DNA of 64,000 bases, taken from contig NZ_LIVV01000008.1 of NCBI RefSeq assembly GCF_001905825.1, forward strand, positions 293,717-357,716, read 5' to 3'. This DNA comes from Streptomyces sp. CB02009. GTDB lineage: Bacteria > Actinomycetota > Actinomycetes > Streptomycetales > Streptomycetaceae. Made by a program: the position numbers and the translations under genes. Position 1 is the first letter of the stretch, and each line of letters opens with the position of its first letter. A model generated the notes under the pieces. It did not search any database and had not been told where the DNA came from. It was given only the letters and a program-made list of their open reading frames with translations. Shown piece after piece: positions 49,832 through 57,841 of the stretch.

Positions 49832-51232
49832 TCAGGGGCGGTAGCCGAGCTGGGGCACGGTCGCGCAGTTCTCCGTCATCTCGCCCTGGCTCACCCAGCC
49901 ACGGCCGTCCTGCCAACGGGCCACGGACAGGCAGGTGTTCCTGGTCGCGGGCGGTCGCGCGAGGTGTTCGTAGCGGACGGGGAGCAGCAGCCCCCGCGCG
50001 GTGTACGCCTCCGGGCGGTTCAGGTACGCCTCCACGCACGCGCGGGTGAGCCCGTCACCCGCGGCGCCGCTGCTCACGCCGCCGTCGCCCCCCGCGCCGC
50101 CGTTCCCGCCGCCGCCACCGTCCGCGCCGCCGTCGTTCCGGCCCGCGCCGCCGTCGCCCCCGCCCGCGGCGAGGCAGGAACGGGCCGCGTCGGTGAACCA
50201 CATCGCCGCCGCCCAGCCCTCCAGCTGCCACTGCGACAGCGGCCGGTCCCCCATCGCCGCCCGGAACTCGCGGACCGCCGGGTGTCCGGTGTCCTGGTGG
50301 TTGCGGCTCGCGCCGGTCACCCAGAGTGCGTCCCGGCAGCCGGGCGCGCGGGCGTAGTCGCGGGCGACGGACGAGGACCAGTTCTGCACGTTGGTGACCT
50401 TGGCGTCGACCCGTACGCCCAGGGACTCCATCGCCTCGCACAGGCGGACGTTGCCGTGGGTGTCCATGGCGTCGAAGAGGACGTCGACGTGCTGGGCCCG
50501 CAGGTCGGCGGCGACCGCGCGGAAGTTGGGCAGGGCGAAGTCCACCTGCTCCTCGACGACCCGGTAGCCCTCGGCGCGCAGCCCCCGGGTGACGAGACGG
50601 GCGTACGCGGCGGACGCGCTCTGGTTGTAGGAGACGACGGCGGCGGTCCGCGCCCCCTTCTCCCGGGCGAACCAGCGGTAGACCTCGGTCCCGCCGTACA
50701 GGACCCCGCCCCAGCCGGGCTCCTTCCCGGTGCGCGGGGCGGAGCTGCCGTAGATCCCGTACAGGTGGGGATAGGTGTCGTACGCGGGGGTGAGCGGCTG
50801 GCCGCCGACGTCGGGGACGCCGGCCCGGGAGACGAGGGGCGCGCCCGCGTAGTCGAGGGCGGTGGTGGCGACCAGGGCGAAGACCCGGCGCTCGTCGACC
50901 AGCCGGTGCACGCACGCGTTGTTGCCGACACCGCTGCCGCCGTCGTCGCAGGTCTCGACCTCGATCCGGCGCCCGTCCAGGCCGCCGCGCGCGTTGAGGG
51001 CGTCGAAGTAGGCGCGGGCTCCGTCGCGGGTGCCCGTGAAGGCCTGTCCGCCGACGGGGCTGGTGACGCTGGTGATGATCCCGACGCGGAGCGGCTCACC
51101 GCCGGAGGGGTGGGCGGTGGGCCGCGTCTCGAAGGCGCGCTCAGGGAGCCGGCTGCCGCAGGCCGTGAGCAGGATCAGCAGCAGGCCCAGGAGCAGCGCC
51201 GCTCCCGCCTCAGCAGCCCGGAACGGTGACAC
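49832..51232 (-). CDS. branched-chain amino-acid-type ABC solute-binding lipoprotein
   Basis: The 466-aa protein has a lipobox signal (LLLGLLLILLTACGS) and a family 4 (LivJ-like) binder: LRVGIITSVTSPVGG, ARAYFDALNARGGLDGRRIEVETCDDGG, and ALVATTALDYAGAPLVSRAGVPDVG. A Gly/Asp-rich insert (about 355-390) interrupts the C-terminal part. It probably binds an amino acid or another small ligand for the LivHMG-LivF system encoded divergently at 52352-55602. The GTG start at 51232 overlaps the upstream lipoprotein gene by 23 bases, so the two are co-expressed. Confidence 0.87.
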   Translation of the reverse strand: MSPFRAAEAGAALLLGLLLILLTACGSRLPERAFETRPTAHPSGGEPLRVGIITSVTSPVGGQAFTGTRDGARAYFDALNARGGLDGRRIEVETCDDGGSGVGNNACVHRLVDERRVFALVATTALDYAGAPLVSRAGVPDVGGQPLTPAYDTYPHLYGIYGSSAPRTGKEPGWGGVLYGGTEVYRWFAREKGARTAAVVSYNQSASAAYARLVTRGLRAEGYRVVEEQVDFALPNFRAVAADLRAQHVDVLFDAMDTHGNVRLCEAMESLGVRVDAKVTNVQNWSSSVARDYARAPGCRDALWVTGASRNHQDTGHPAVREFRAAMGDRPLSQWQLEGWAAAMWFTDAARSCLAAGGGDGGAGRNDGGADGGGGGNGGAGGDGGVSSGAAGDGLTRACVEAYLNRPEAYTARGLLLPVRYEHLARPPATRNTCLSVARWQDGRGWVSQGEMTENCATVPQLGYRP

Positions 51233-51740
51233 CGCTCAGCTGGACCAGGCCGCACAGCGTCTTCACGGTGACCTTCCAGGTGTCGTTCTGGAGGACGGAC
51301 GTGCCCTGCGAGCCGGTCAGCGCGGGGTTGCCGCCGACGAGCAGGTCGTACGTCACGTTGGCCTCGGTGGCGGAGGTGAACTCGACGCCGGTGACCTTCG
51401 CCGAGGTCATGGCGGCGTTCTTGTCGCCGCCGAAGGCGCCGAGGACCTCCTGCATCCGCTCCCCGTCCTCCAGGAGCCCCACCCGCTCGGCGGCAGGGGT
51501 GGCGGGGTCGAAGAACGCCGTCCAGTTCCTGGTGATCTCCGCCTTGGCGGCGACGGGGTCCTCGGGTTCGTCGGCGGCGGGCGCGGTGGTCGCGGTGGCG
51601 GTCTCGGTGCCGTCGGCGCGGCCCTCGCCGCCGCCGGCGCCGTCGTCGGAGCAGCCGGCGAGGACGGGGGTGAGGGCCAGGACGGCGGCGGCCGCGACGG
51701 CGGCGAGCCGGGGGCGTCGGCCGAGTCGTGCGTAAACCAT
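51210..51740 (-). CDS. Mtb12-like low-molecular-weight lipoprotein
   Basis: The 176-aa protein has a lipobox signal (AAAAVLALTPVLAGCSDDG) and, after a Thr/Ala-rich linker, a compact domain: EITRNWTAFFDPATPAAERVGLLEDGERMQ and DLLVGGNPALTGSQGTSVLQNDTWKVTVKTLC. This matches the actinobacterial low-molecular-weight antigen MTB12 type, which has a cystatin/NTF2-like fold and no known activity. It is the first gene of a two-gene unit with the LivJ-like binder and might help present ligand or stabilise that binder (inference). Confidence 0.8.
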   Translation of the reverse strand: MVYARLGRRPRLAAVAAAAVLALTPVLAGCSDDGAGGGEGRADGTETATATTAPAADEPEDPVAAKAEITRNWTAFFDPATPAAERVGLLEDGERMQEVLGAFGGDKNAAMTSAKVTGVEFTSATEANVTYDLLVGGNPALTGSQGTSVLQNDTWKVTVKTLCGLVQLSGVTVPGC

Positions 51741-51857
51741 GTGGCTCACCACCGGGTGTCCCTGCGGGCCGTACGGTCCGACGCCTCCAGAGTGGTACGT
51801 ATCGGGGCATAGTGCAAGATCAGGGCATAGCGTGAGGAAGAGACGAGGAAGGGCGCC

Positions 51858-52352
51858 GTGCCGACATCCCGGATCCTGCTGTGGAGCGGCCTCGTGGCGG
51901 CCGCCGGGGGCGCGGTGCTGTGCGTGCTCGGCTGGTACGGGATCTCCGGCGAGCGGTTCGCGGAGCGGCAGCTGCCCTATCTGGCCTCGTGCACGGCGCC
52001 GGGCACGGCCCTGATCGTCGCGGGCGCGGTCCTCGTGGTGGCGGCGTACGCGCTTCCCGTACGCCCGCCGGAACGACCGCACCGCCGGGAGACGGCGGAG
52101 GACGCTTCCGGGGCGGTGGGCGGCCCCGTGGCAGGCGTGGCGGGGAGCGGCCCCGTGGCGGGCCCGGCAGGGAGCGGCCCCGTGGCGGAGGAGACTCCCC
52201 CGCCCTCCTCCGACGGCCCGCCGCTCCGCGTCCCGGGCGGAACGCTCGCCCACCGCCCCGACTGCCCCCTGGTCGCGGGCAGACCGGGGGCGACGGAGGC
52301 GGGGGACGCGGCCCTGGCCCCCTGCCCGGTGTGCGAGCCGTGGCCGCCCTGA
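51858..52352 (+). CDS. small two-segment membrane protein with C-terminal CPxC
   Basis: The 164-aa protein has two membrane segments (LLWSGLVAAAGGAVLCVLGWYG and GTALIVAGAVLVVAAYALPV), a disordered Gly/Pro/Ala cytosolic linker, and a short C-terminal block HRPDCPLVAG...CPVCEPW. The Cys/His set could bind zinc. I do not recognise a family. It opens the operon: its TGA overlaps the ATG of the LivHMG fusion (TGATG), so it is probably an accessory part of that transporter. GGAAGGG lies before the GTG start. Confidence 0.7.
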   Translation: MPTSRILLWSGLVAAAGGAVLCVLGWYGISGERFAERQLPYLASCTAPGTALIVAGAVLVVAAYALPVRPPERPHRRETAEDASGAVGGPVAGVAGSGPVAGPAGSGPVAEETPPPSSDGPPLRVPGGTLAHRPDCPLVAGRPGATEAGDAALAPCPVCEPWPP

Positions 52353-54958
52353 TGACCTCCCTGACGTACGAGCTGACGCTCGCCGGCCTCGCGGTGGGCA
52401 GCGCCGCCGCGCTCACCGGCATCGGGCTGATCGTCACCTACCGGGCGACCGGCGTCCTGAACCTGGCGCACGGCGCGGTGGCCATGATCTGCGCGTACGT
52501 GCTCCGCCAGCTGGTGGTCGTCTGGGGTTGGCCGCTGCCGGCGGGCGCCCTCGTCACCCTTCTCGTCGTCGCCCCCGGCATCGGCCTCGTCCTGGACGTC
52601 GGGGTGTTCCGGCCGCTCGCCCGGCGGGAGGCCGGACCGGCGCGGACCCTGGTGGCCTCCATCGGCGTCTTCGTCCTGCTCGTCGGCGCGGCAGTGCTGC
52701 TGTGGGGGCCGGGGGCACGCGACGACGTGCCCGTCCTCCTCGGTGACGATCCCTGGGCCCAGCTCGGCGCGGTGGTGGCCCTCGCCTGCCTGGTGGGGGC
52801 GGTGACCCGGTGGACCCGCTTCGGGCGGGAGCTGCGGGCCGTGGTCGACAACCGTCCGCTCGCCGTGCTCTCCGGCATCGACGCGGACCGGGTCGCGGCG
52901 GCCGGCTGGGCCTTCGGCTCCTTCACCGCCGGGCTCACCGGGGTGCTCCTCGCCCCGTACGTACGGCTCGACCCGTACGGGATGCCGCTGCTCGTCGTCG
53001 AGGTGATCGCGGTCGCCGTCATCGCCCGGATGCGGTCCCTGCCGGTCGCCGTGCTCGCCGCGCTCGCCCTCGGCGTCGCCCAGGCCCAGCTCACCCGGCT
53101 GCACCCGGAGGGATGGGCGGGGCCACTGGTCCAGGCGGTCGGGGCGAACCTGTTCGTGGTGGCGCTCCTGGTCGCCGCGCTCGTCCTGCCGGGCATCGGC
53201 GGCAAAGGCCGGGACGCCCTGCCGCCGCCGGTGCGCCAGGGTCGGGTGCCGGGGGCCTGGTGGCTCGTCGTGGGCGTGCTGTTCCTGCTCCCGCTCGGCT
53301 TCGCGGGCGCGGACCTGCACACCGCGATCCAGGTCCCGGCGCTCGCGGTGATCCTCCTTTCCCTGGTCGTGGTGGCGGGCCGGGGCGGCCAGATCGCGCT
53401 CGGGCAGGCGGCGTACGCGGGCCTGGGCGCCCTGTTCACGGCGCTGCTCACGGCACGCGGGGTCCCGGGCCTCCCGGCCCTCGCCCTCGCGGTGCCGCTG
53501 GTGGCGGCGGCGGGCCTGCTCACGGCCTGGCCGGCGATCCGCCGCCACGGCCTGGCGCTGGCGCTCGTGACCCTGGCGACGGGCGTCGCGGTGAGCCGCT
53601 TCGTCCTCGTCCAGCCGTACGCCACGGCCGGCCTGTCCCTCGGCCGCCCGGCGGGCTTCGGCGGCGACCGGGCCTTCTACGCCCTCGAGCTCCTCGTCCT
53701 CGCGGGCTGCCTGGCCCTGGTGGCGGCGCTCCGCCGGGGCCGTACGGGCCGGGCGCTCGCGGCGCTGCGGGACCACGAGCCGGGCGCGGAGGCGGCGGGC
53801 GTCGCGGTCCCCGGCCTGAAGCTCCTCGCGTTCGTGCTGGGCGCGGCCCTGGCGGCCCTGGGCGGCGGCCTGCTCGGCATGGGCCTGCGCGCCTTCGACC
53901 CGGAGGCGTACGACCCGGTCCGCGGCCTGCTGTGGTTCGCCGCGGTGATGGTCCTGGGCGCGGACAGCCTGCTGACCCCGCTGGCGGCCGCGGCCCTCCT
54001 GACGACCCTGGACGCGGGCGCGTACGCGGGCACGGCGGCCCTGGCGCTGGGCCTCCTGGCCACTCTGACGGGCAGGATCCCGCCGCTGACGGACCTGCTC
54101 CCGCGGGAGGCCCGCCCACCCGCGGACGCCGAGGCCCCCGCGCACGCCACGCGGGGGCGCCCCGTTCGGGCCGGGGCCCCCGAGGACCGGACGCGCGCCG
54201 ACCGGCCCGCCGCCGCCCGCGCCACGCGGGGACGCCCCGGTCGGACGGGTGGCCCCGAGGACCGGACGCGCCCCCGCCCGCCCGGCGTCGCCCAGGCCCC
54301 CGCGCCCGTCCCCCGCCTCCACGCCCACGCGCTCACGCTCACCCACCCCGGCGGGGTCACCGCCCTCGACCGCGTCACCCTCGACCTCGCCCCCTCCCGC
54401 ATCACCGCCCTCGTCGGCCCCAACGGCGCCGGCAAGAGCACCCTCTTCGACTGCCTCGCCGGCACCCTCCGCCCCCGCGAGGGCCGGATCACCCTCGACG
54501 GCGCCGACATCACCCACCGCTCGGCCCACGCCCGCACCCGCCTCGGCATCGCCCGGACCTTCCAGCGCCTCGCCGTCTTCCCGTCCCTCACCGTCGAGGA
54601 GAACGTCCGCCTCGGCGAGGAGCAGGGCCACGTCCGCACGGACCCCGCCGCGGTCGAGCGGAGCCTCCGGCTCCTCGGCCTCGCGGGCTCCGTACGGCAC
54701 GCCACGGCGGCGGACCTGCCCACCGGGACCCTGCGCCGGGTCGAACTGGCGCGGGCGCTCGCCGGGCAGCCGCACACCCTGCTCCTGGACGAGCCCGCCG
54801 CCGGTCTCGACGCCGCAGAGACGGCCGCGCTCGCCCGGGTCCTCGCCGCGCTGGCCGCCGACGGCCTGACCGTCCTGGTCGTCGAGCACGACCCGGATCT
54901 CGTCGCGGGCATCGCCCACACCGTGCACACCATGGAAGGCGGCCGGATCGTGTCATGA
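52352..54958 (+). CDS. fused branched-chain-type ABC transporter: LivH-LivM-LivG in one chain
   Basis: The 868-aa chain joins three normally separate subunits. Residues 1-280 are LivH (GIGLIVTYRATGVLNLAHGAVAM), about 290-590 are LivM (VVAGRGGQIALGQAAYAGLGA, GRTGRALAALRDHEPGAEAAGV), and about 650-868 are a LivG ATPase with Walker A VGPNGAGKSTLF, Q-loop IARTFQRLAVF and Walker B LLLDEPAAGLD. The ABC signature is weak (LPTGTLRRVELARAL instead of LSGGQ). The linker (590-650) contains a 51-bp direct duplication. Together with LivF at 54955 and the binder at 49832 it would import an amino-acid-like compound. Confidence 0.92.
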   Translation: MTSLTYELTLAGLAVGSAAALTGIGLIVTYRATGVLNLAHGAVAMICAYVLRQLVVVWGWPLPAGALVTLLVVAPGIGLVLDVGVFRPLARREAGPARTLVASIGVFVLLVGAAVLLWGPGARDDVPVLLGDDPWAQLGAVVALACLVGAVTRWTRFGRELRAVVDNRPLAVLSGIDADRVAAAGWAFGSFTAGLTGVLLAPYVRLDPYGMPLLVVEVIAVAVIARMRSLPVAVLAALALGVAQAQLTRLHPEGWAGPLVQAVGANLFVVALLVAALVLPGIGGKGRDALPPPVRQGRVPGAWWLVVGVLFLLPLGFAGADLHTAIQVPALAVILLSLVVVAGRGGQIALGQAAYAGLGALFTALLTARGVPGLPALALAVPLVAAAGLLTAWPAIRRHGLALALVTLATGVAVSRFVLVQPYATAGLSLGRPAGFGGDRAFYALELLVLAGCLALVAALRRGRTGRALAALRDHEPGAEAAGVAVPGLKLLAFVLGAALAALGGGLLGMGLRAFDPEAYDPVRGLLWFAAVMVLGADSLLTPLAAAALLTTLDAGAYAGTAALALGLLATLTGRIPPLTDLLPREARPPADAEAPAHATRGRPVRAGAPEDRTRADRPAAARATRGRPGRTGGPEDRTRPRPPGVAQAPAPVPRLHAHALTLTHPGGVTALDRVTLDLAPSRITALVGPNGAGKSTLFDCLAGTLRPREGRITLDGADITHRSAHARTRLGIARTFQRLAVFPSLTVEENVRLGEEQGHVRTDPAAVERSLRLLGLAGSVRHATAADLPTGTLRRVELARALAGQPHTLLLDEPAAGLDAAETAALARVLAALAADGLTVLVVEHDPDLVAGIAHTVHTMEGGRIVS
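54146..54271 (+). repeat. 51-bp direct duplication in the LivM-LivG linker
   Basis: The segments 54146-54196 and 54221-54271 are near-identical, beginning GCCACGCGGG and ending GAGGACCGGACGCGC. They are 75 bases apart, so the frame is kept. They encode two Arg/Pro-rich stretches (ATRGRP...PEDRTR). Confidence 0.85.
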
Positions 54959-55602
54959 GCGTCGAGATCGCCCTGTGCGCCGCCCGGGTCCGCTACGGCC
55001 CCCTGGAGGCCCTGCACGGCCTGGACCTGCCCGTCCCGGCCGGCACGGTCACCGTCCTCCTGGGCCGCAACGGCTCCGGACGGACGACGGTGCTGCGCGC
55101 CCTCGCCGGCACGGTGCGCCTCTCCGCCGGCCGGGTCCTGTGGCGGGGCGCCGACGCGACCCGCCTCCCCGCGCACGAACGCGCCCGCCGCGGGCTGTGC
55201 TTCGTACCGGACCTGCAGGCGGTGTACGCGGGCCTCACCGTCGCCGAGAACCTCGCGCTCACGTCTCCCGGGGCCCGGCCCCCGTACGCCGAGCTCGTCC
55301 CCCTCCTCCACCGCACCGCCGGGACCCTCTCCGGCGGCGAGCGCCGCATGCTGGCCCTCTCCCGAGCCCTTCGGCTCCCCCATCACGCGCGCGTGGTGCT
55401 GGTCGACGAGCCGTCGCTCGGCCTGGCCCCGCCGGTCGCCGCCCGCACGTACCGCGCGCTGTCCGCACTCGCCACGGAGGGCGGCGCCGCCCTGGTCCTG
55501 GCGGAGCAGCGGGTCCCGGACGGGCTGCCGCCCGGGACCCTCGTGCACGAGCTGCGGCGCGGCTCGCTCGCGTTCAGCGGCGAGCCGGCCGAGCTGGGGT
55601 GA
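54955..55602 (+). CDS. LivF-type ABC ATPase with Walker A Lys replaced by Arg
   Basis: The 215-aa protein is a short LivF: RVRYGPLEALHGLDLPV, Walker A LLGRNGSGRTTVL in which Arg43 replaces the invariant Lys, FVPDLQAVYAGLTVAENLAL, signature LSGGERRMLALSRAL and Walker B VVLVDEPSLGLAPP. It is about 20 residues shorter than usual around the helical domain. A Lys-to-Arg change normally cripples ATP hydrolysis, so the partner LivG domain may do most of the work. The ATG overlaps the fusion gene's stop (ATGA). Confidence 0.88.
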   Translation: MSVEIALCAARVRYGPLEALHGLDLPVPAGTVTVLLGRNGSGRTTVLRALAGTVRLSAGRVLWRGADATRLPAHERARRGLCFVPDLQAVYAGLTVAENLALTSPGARPPYAELVPLLHRTAGTLSGGERRMLALSRALRLPHHARVVLVDEPSLGLAPPVAARTYRALSALATEGGAALVLAEQRVPDGLPPGTLVHELRRGSLAFSGEPAELG

Positions 55603-55617
55603 CGGCCCCGCGCCCCG

Positions 55618-56220
55618 TCACAGCGGGGCGATGCGCAGCATCGTCCCGACGACCACCCGGTTCGGATCGGGCCCCACGAGGCTCCGGTTCGCCGCGTACA
55701 GCGCCTTCCAGCCGCCCTTGACCGCGAAGCGGCGGGCGATGGAGCTGAGGGTGTCACCGGGCTGGACGACGTGCGCCCGCCCGCTCAGCCCGTACCGCTT
55801 CGAGCAGACCGGCCAGGCCCCCCAGCCCTGGGTGCGGAGCACCTCCTCGGCCACGGCGATCTGCTGGGGGCGGGTCGCCAGGTCGGCCCGGGGCGCGTAC
55901 CGCAGTCCGCCGTGCCCGACCCAGGTCGGGTGCCAGAACTGGAGCCCGCCGTAGAAGCCGTTGCCGCTGTTGATGTGCCAGTTCCCGCTGCTCTCGCACT
56001 CGGCGACGCAGCCCCACGGCCACTGGTCCTTGGCGCAGGCGTAGGCGGGCACGGCGGCGGCCGCCCGAAGCCCGTCGGCCACGTCCCTGAGCACGGCGGA
56101 CGTGCTCCGGGGGCCGGCCGGCACCTCACGGGCCAGGGCGGGTGCCGGGGCCAGGGCCAGCAGCGCGGCGGCGGACGCCGCCACGAGCGAACCCGTCGTC
56201 CAAAATCGGATCATCGACAT
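55618..56220 (-). CDS. Rpf-like transglycosylase with LysM domain
   Basis: The 200-aa secreted protein has a signal peptide ending ALA, an Rpf/lysozyme-like transglycosylase domain (about 60-135) with the catalytic Glu in AECESSGNWHINSGNGFYGGLQF, and a C-terminal LysM domain (HVVQPGDTLSSIARRFAV ... VGTMLRI). Rpf proteins cleave peptidoglycan and promote spore germination or regrowth in Streptomyces. The LysM module holds it to the wall. The ATG at 56220 gives MSMIRFW; a second ATG two codons later is equally possible. It is convergent with the LivF gene. Confidence 0.92.
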   Translation of the reverse strand: MSMIRFWTTGSLVAASAAALLALAPAPALAREVPAGPRSTSAVLRDVADGLRAAAAVPAYACAKDQWPWGCVAECESSGNWHINSGNGFYGGLQFWHPTWVGHGGLRYAPRADLATRPQQIAVAEEVLRTQGWGAWPVCSKRYGLSGRAHVVQPGDTLSSIARRFAVKGGWKALYAANRSLVGPDPNRVVVGTMLRIAPL

Positions 56221-56469
56221 CGGGGCAGGCTAGGCAGCACCCCGCCGCCCGCGGCCCGTGCCGCGCGGAACACCGTTCACACCCCACCCGGTCGGAGTCA
56301 CCCTCGTTCCGGGCCTCCGCCGAGCCCCGCCCGCGCCCTTCCGCACGAGCCGGTGGCAAGTTGCCTCGGTTCCACGCGTGACCCCGGCCGAGCCTGACCC
56401 GTTGAACTCGGCATGAGACGACCGGGAACCGCCCGGCGTCCCCCCCGTACCGAGTCCAGGGAGCCCCCC

Positions 56470-57252
56470 GTGCCGCGCATGCTCGACGTCAGCGAGGACG
56501 TACGCGCCGAGATCGGCGACGAAGAAGCGGACCGGCTGCTCGCCGGCGACAACGCCCCGGGCAGCTACGACTGCACCTCCTGCCGCACGCCGGGGGACTC
56601 CGACCAGGAGCGCACCAGCACGGTGCTGTTCGTCGGCGACGAGACCGCGGTCCTCGCGTTCGCCCACGCCAGCTGCATTCCGTCGCAGGTCGTCCGGGTC
56701 GCCGAGGAGCAGCTCCAGGGCGCCGTCGCTTCCATCACGGCCTCGGACACCGCCGACGCGCTGTCCGCCGCCCACCCCGAGCAGGCCGTGCTCGGCGTCA
56801 CCAGCGGCCTCGTCCTGATCCAGGGCGAGCTGCACCCGGCCCTCGTCGTCGAGCCGACCGCGCCGGTGGCCCGTCCGGGTTCGGACGGTCTCACCGACGA
56901 GTTCCTGCCGCTCCTGGCCGACCAGGGCTTCCACCAGGTCGTGAACCTCGACGAGAAGCCGGCGGTGCTGCCGGGCTGGTCGGTCCTGGTCGCCATGGGC
57001 CAGCTGCACTCCGTCCTCCAGCCGGGCCCCGGCGGCGCCGGGCAGGCCGCCTGGTGGCAGGCGCACCAGCCGCTCCAGGTCACCGACGGCTGGCGCGCGG
57101 CGGCCAACAAGTCGCACACGGTGCTGGTCTTCGCCGCCCCGGTCGGCTCGATCGGCCAGCAGCCGCGCGAGGACCTGCTGCGCGACGCACTGGAGAAGGC
57201 CGCGGCGAACGGGCGCCTGGTCGCCGCCGCGATGCCGCTGGCCGGTACCTGA
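56470..57252 (+). CDS. conserved actinobacterial hypothetical protein
   Basis: The 260-aa soluble protein begins VPRMLDVSEDVRAEIGDEEAD. It has a CTSCRTPG segment (two Cys) near 33-39, FVGDETAVLAFAHASCIPSQVV, and a longer mixed domain ending RLVAAAMPLAGT. From memory, closely similar proteins sit upstream of der in other Streptomyces, so it is a real conserved gene without known function. The CxxC and a further Cys could bind metal. I chose the GTG at 56470 because AGGGAG precedes it. Its stop overlaps the next gene (TGATG). Confidence 0.75.
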   Translation: MPRMLDVSEDVRAEIGDEEADRLLAGDNAPGSYDCTSCRTPGDSDQERTSTVLFVGDETAVLAFAHASCIPSQVVRVAEEQLQGAVASITASDTADALSAAHPEQAVLGVTSGLVLIQGELHPALVVEPTAPVARPGSDGLTDEFLPLLADQGFHQVVNLDEKPAVLPGWSVLVAMGQLHSVLQPGPGGAGQAAWWQAHQPLQVTDGWRAAANKSHTVLVFAAPVGSIGQQPREDLLRDALEKAAANGRLVAAAMPLAGT

Positions 57253-57752
57253 TGGAGCCCCGCCGGCCGGGCACAGGGTGGGCGCGGGTCCACGGCGTGC
57301 CGACGGGGCCGAGCGGCTCCGCCGGTCCGGCGGCCCCCACCGTGCCGCGTCCCCGGCGTGCGGCCCATTCGGAGAGCCGCCCGCATCCGACGGGCGGCGG
57401 GGTCGTTGGCACCTACGTGCACGCATACGACCCCTTCCTCCAGCCGTATCCGAGTCAGATCCCGTCGATGCGCCCCGCGCAGGACGTCTCGGCCGGGGCA
57501 TCTCCCACGCCGATCTACGACGCCCTGTACTCGGAGTACCGCAGGTCGTTCCGCACGCTGCCGGGTGACCGCAGCGGCGAGGAGGAGCTGACGTTCCGGG
57601 CGTTCGGCACGGCGGCGAGCACGGGCGTGTACGGGAACGGGCAGGGCCACCGGTACACCTCGGCGTATCCGACGACCTGGTCCACCCCGTACCCGCCGAC
57701 GCACACCCCCACCCAGGCGGCCCTGCCACCGGGGCCCCGCAGGGGCCTCTAG
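57252..57752 (+). CDS. conserved hypothetical protein, disordered, Tyr/Pro-rich
   Basis: The 166-aa protein has a disordered Pro/Ser/Arg N-terminal half, a conserved-looking core (PTPIYDALYSEYRRSFRTLPGDRSGEEELTFRAF, shown by PIYDALYSEYRRSF and GDRSGEEEL) and a Tyr/Thr/Pro-rich tail. No domain, signal or membrane segment is seen. The core recurs in Streptomyces proteins I recall next to der. One-base overlap with the gene before it suggests a shared transcript. No function is offered. Confidence 0.6.
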   Translation: MEPRRPGTGWARVHGVPTGPSGSAGPAAPTVPRPRRAAHSESRPHPTGGGVVGTYVHAYDPFLQPYPSQIPSMRPAQDVSAGASPTPIYDALYSEYRRSFRTLPGDRSGEEELTFRAFGTAASTGVYGNGQGHRYTSAYPTTWSTPYPPTHTPTQAALPPGPRRGL

Positions 57753-57774
57753 GGGACACGGCACACCGGGGGAA

Positions 57775-57814
57775 CGGCGGAGGGCCGGGGCGCGATCGCC
57801 CCGGCCCTCCGCCG
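57775..57814. terminator. 18-bp perfect bidirectional hairpin terminator
   Basis: CGGCGGAGGGCCGGGGCG (57775-57792) pairs exactly with 57797-57814 around the loop CGAT. It separates the convergent hypothetical gene and der. Confidence 0.9.
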
Positions 57815-57841
57815 CGTCCCCGGCCCGTCGCCGGTGCCGGA

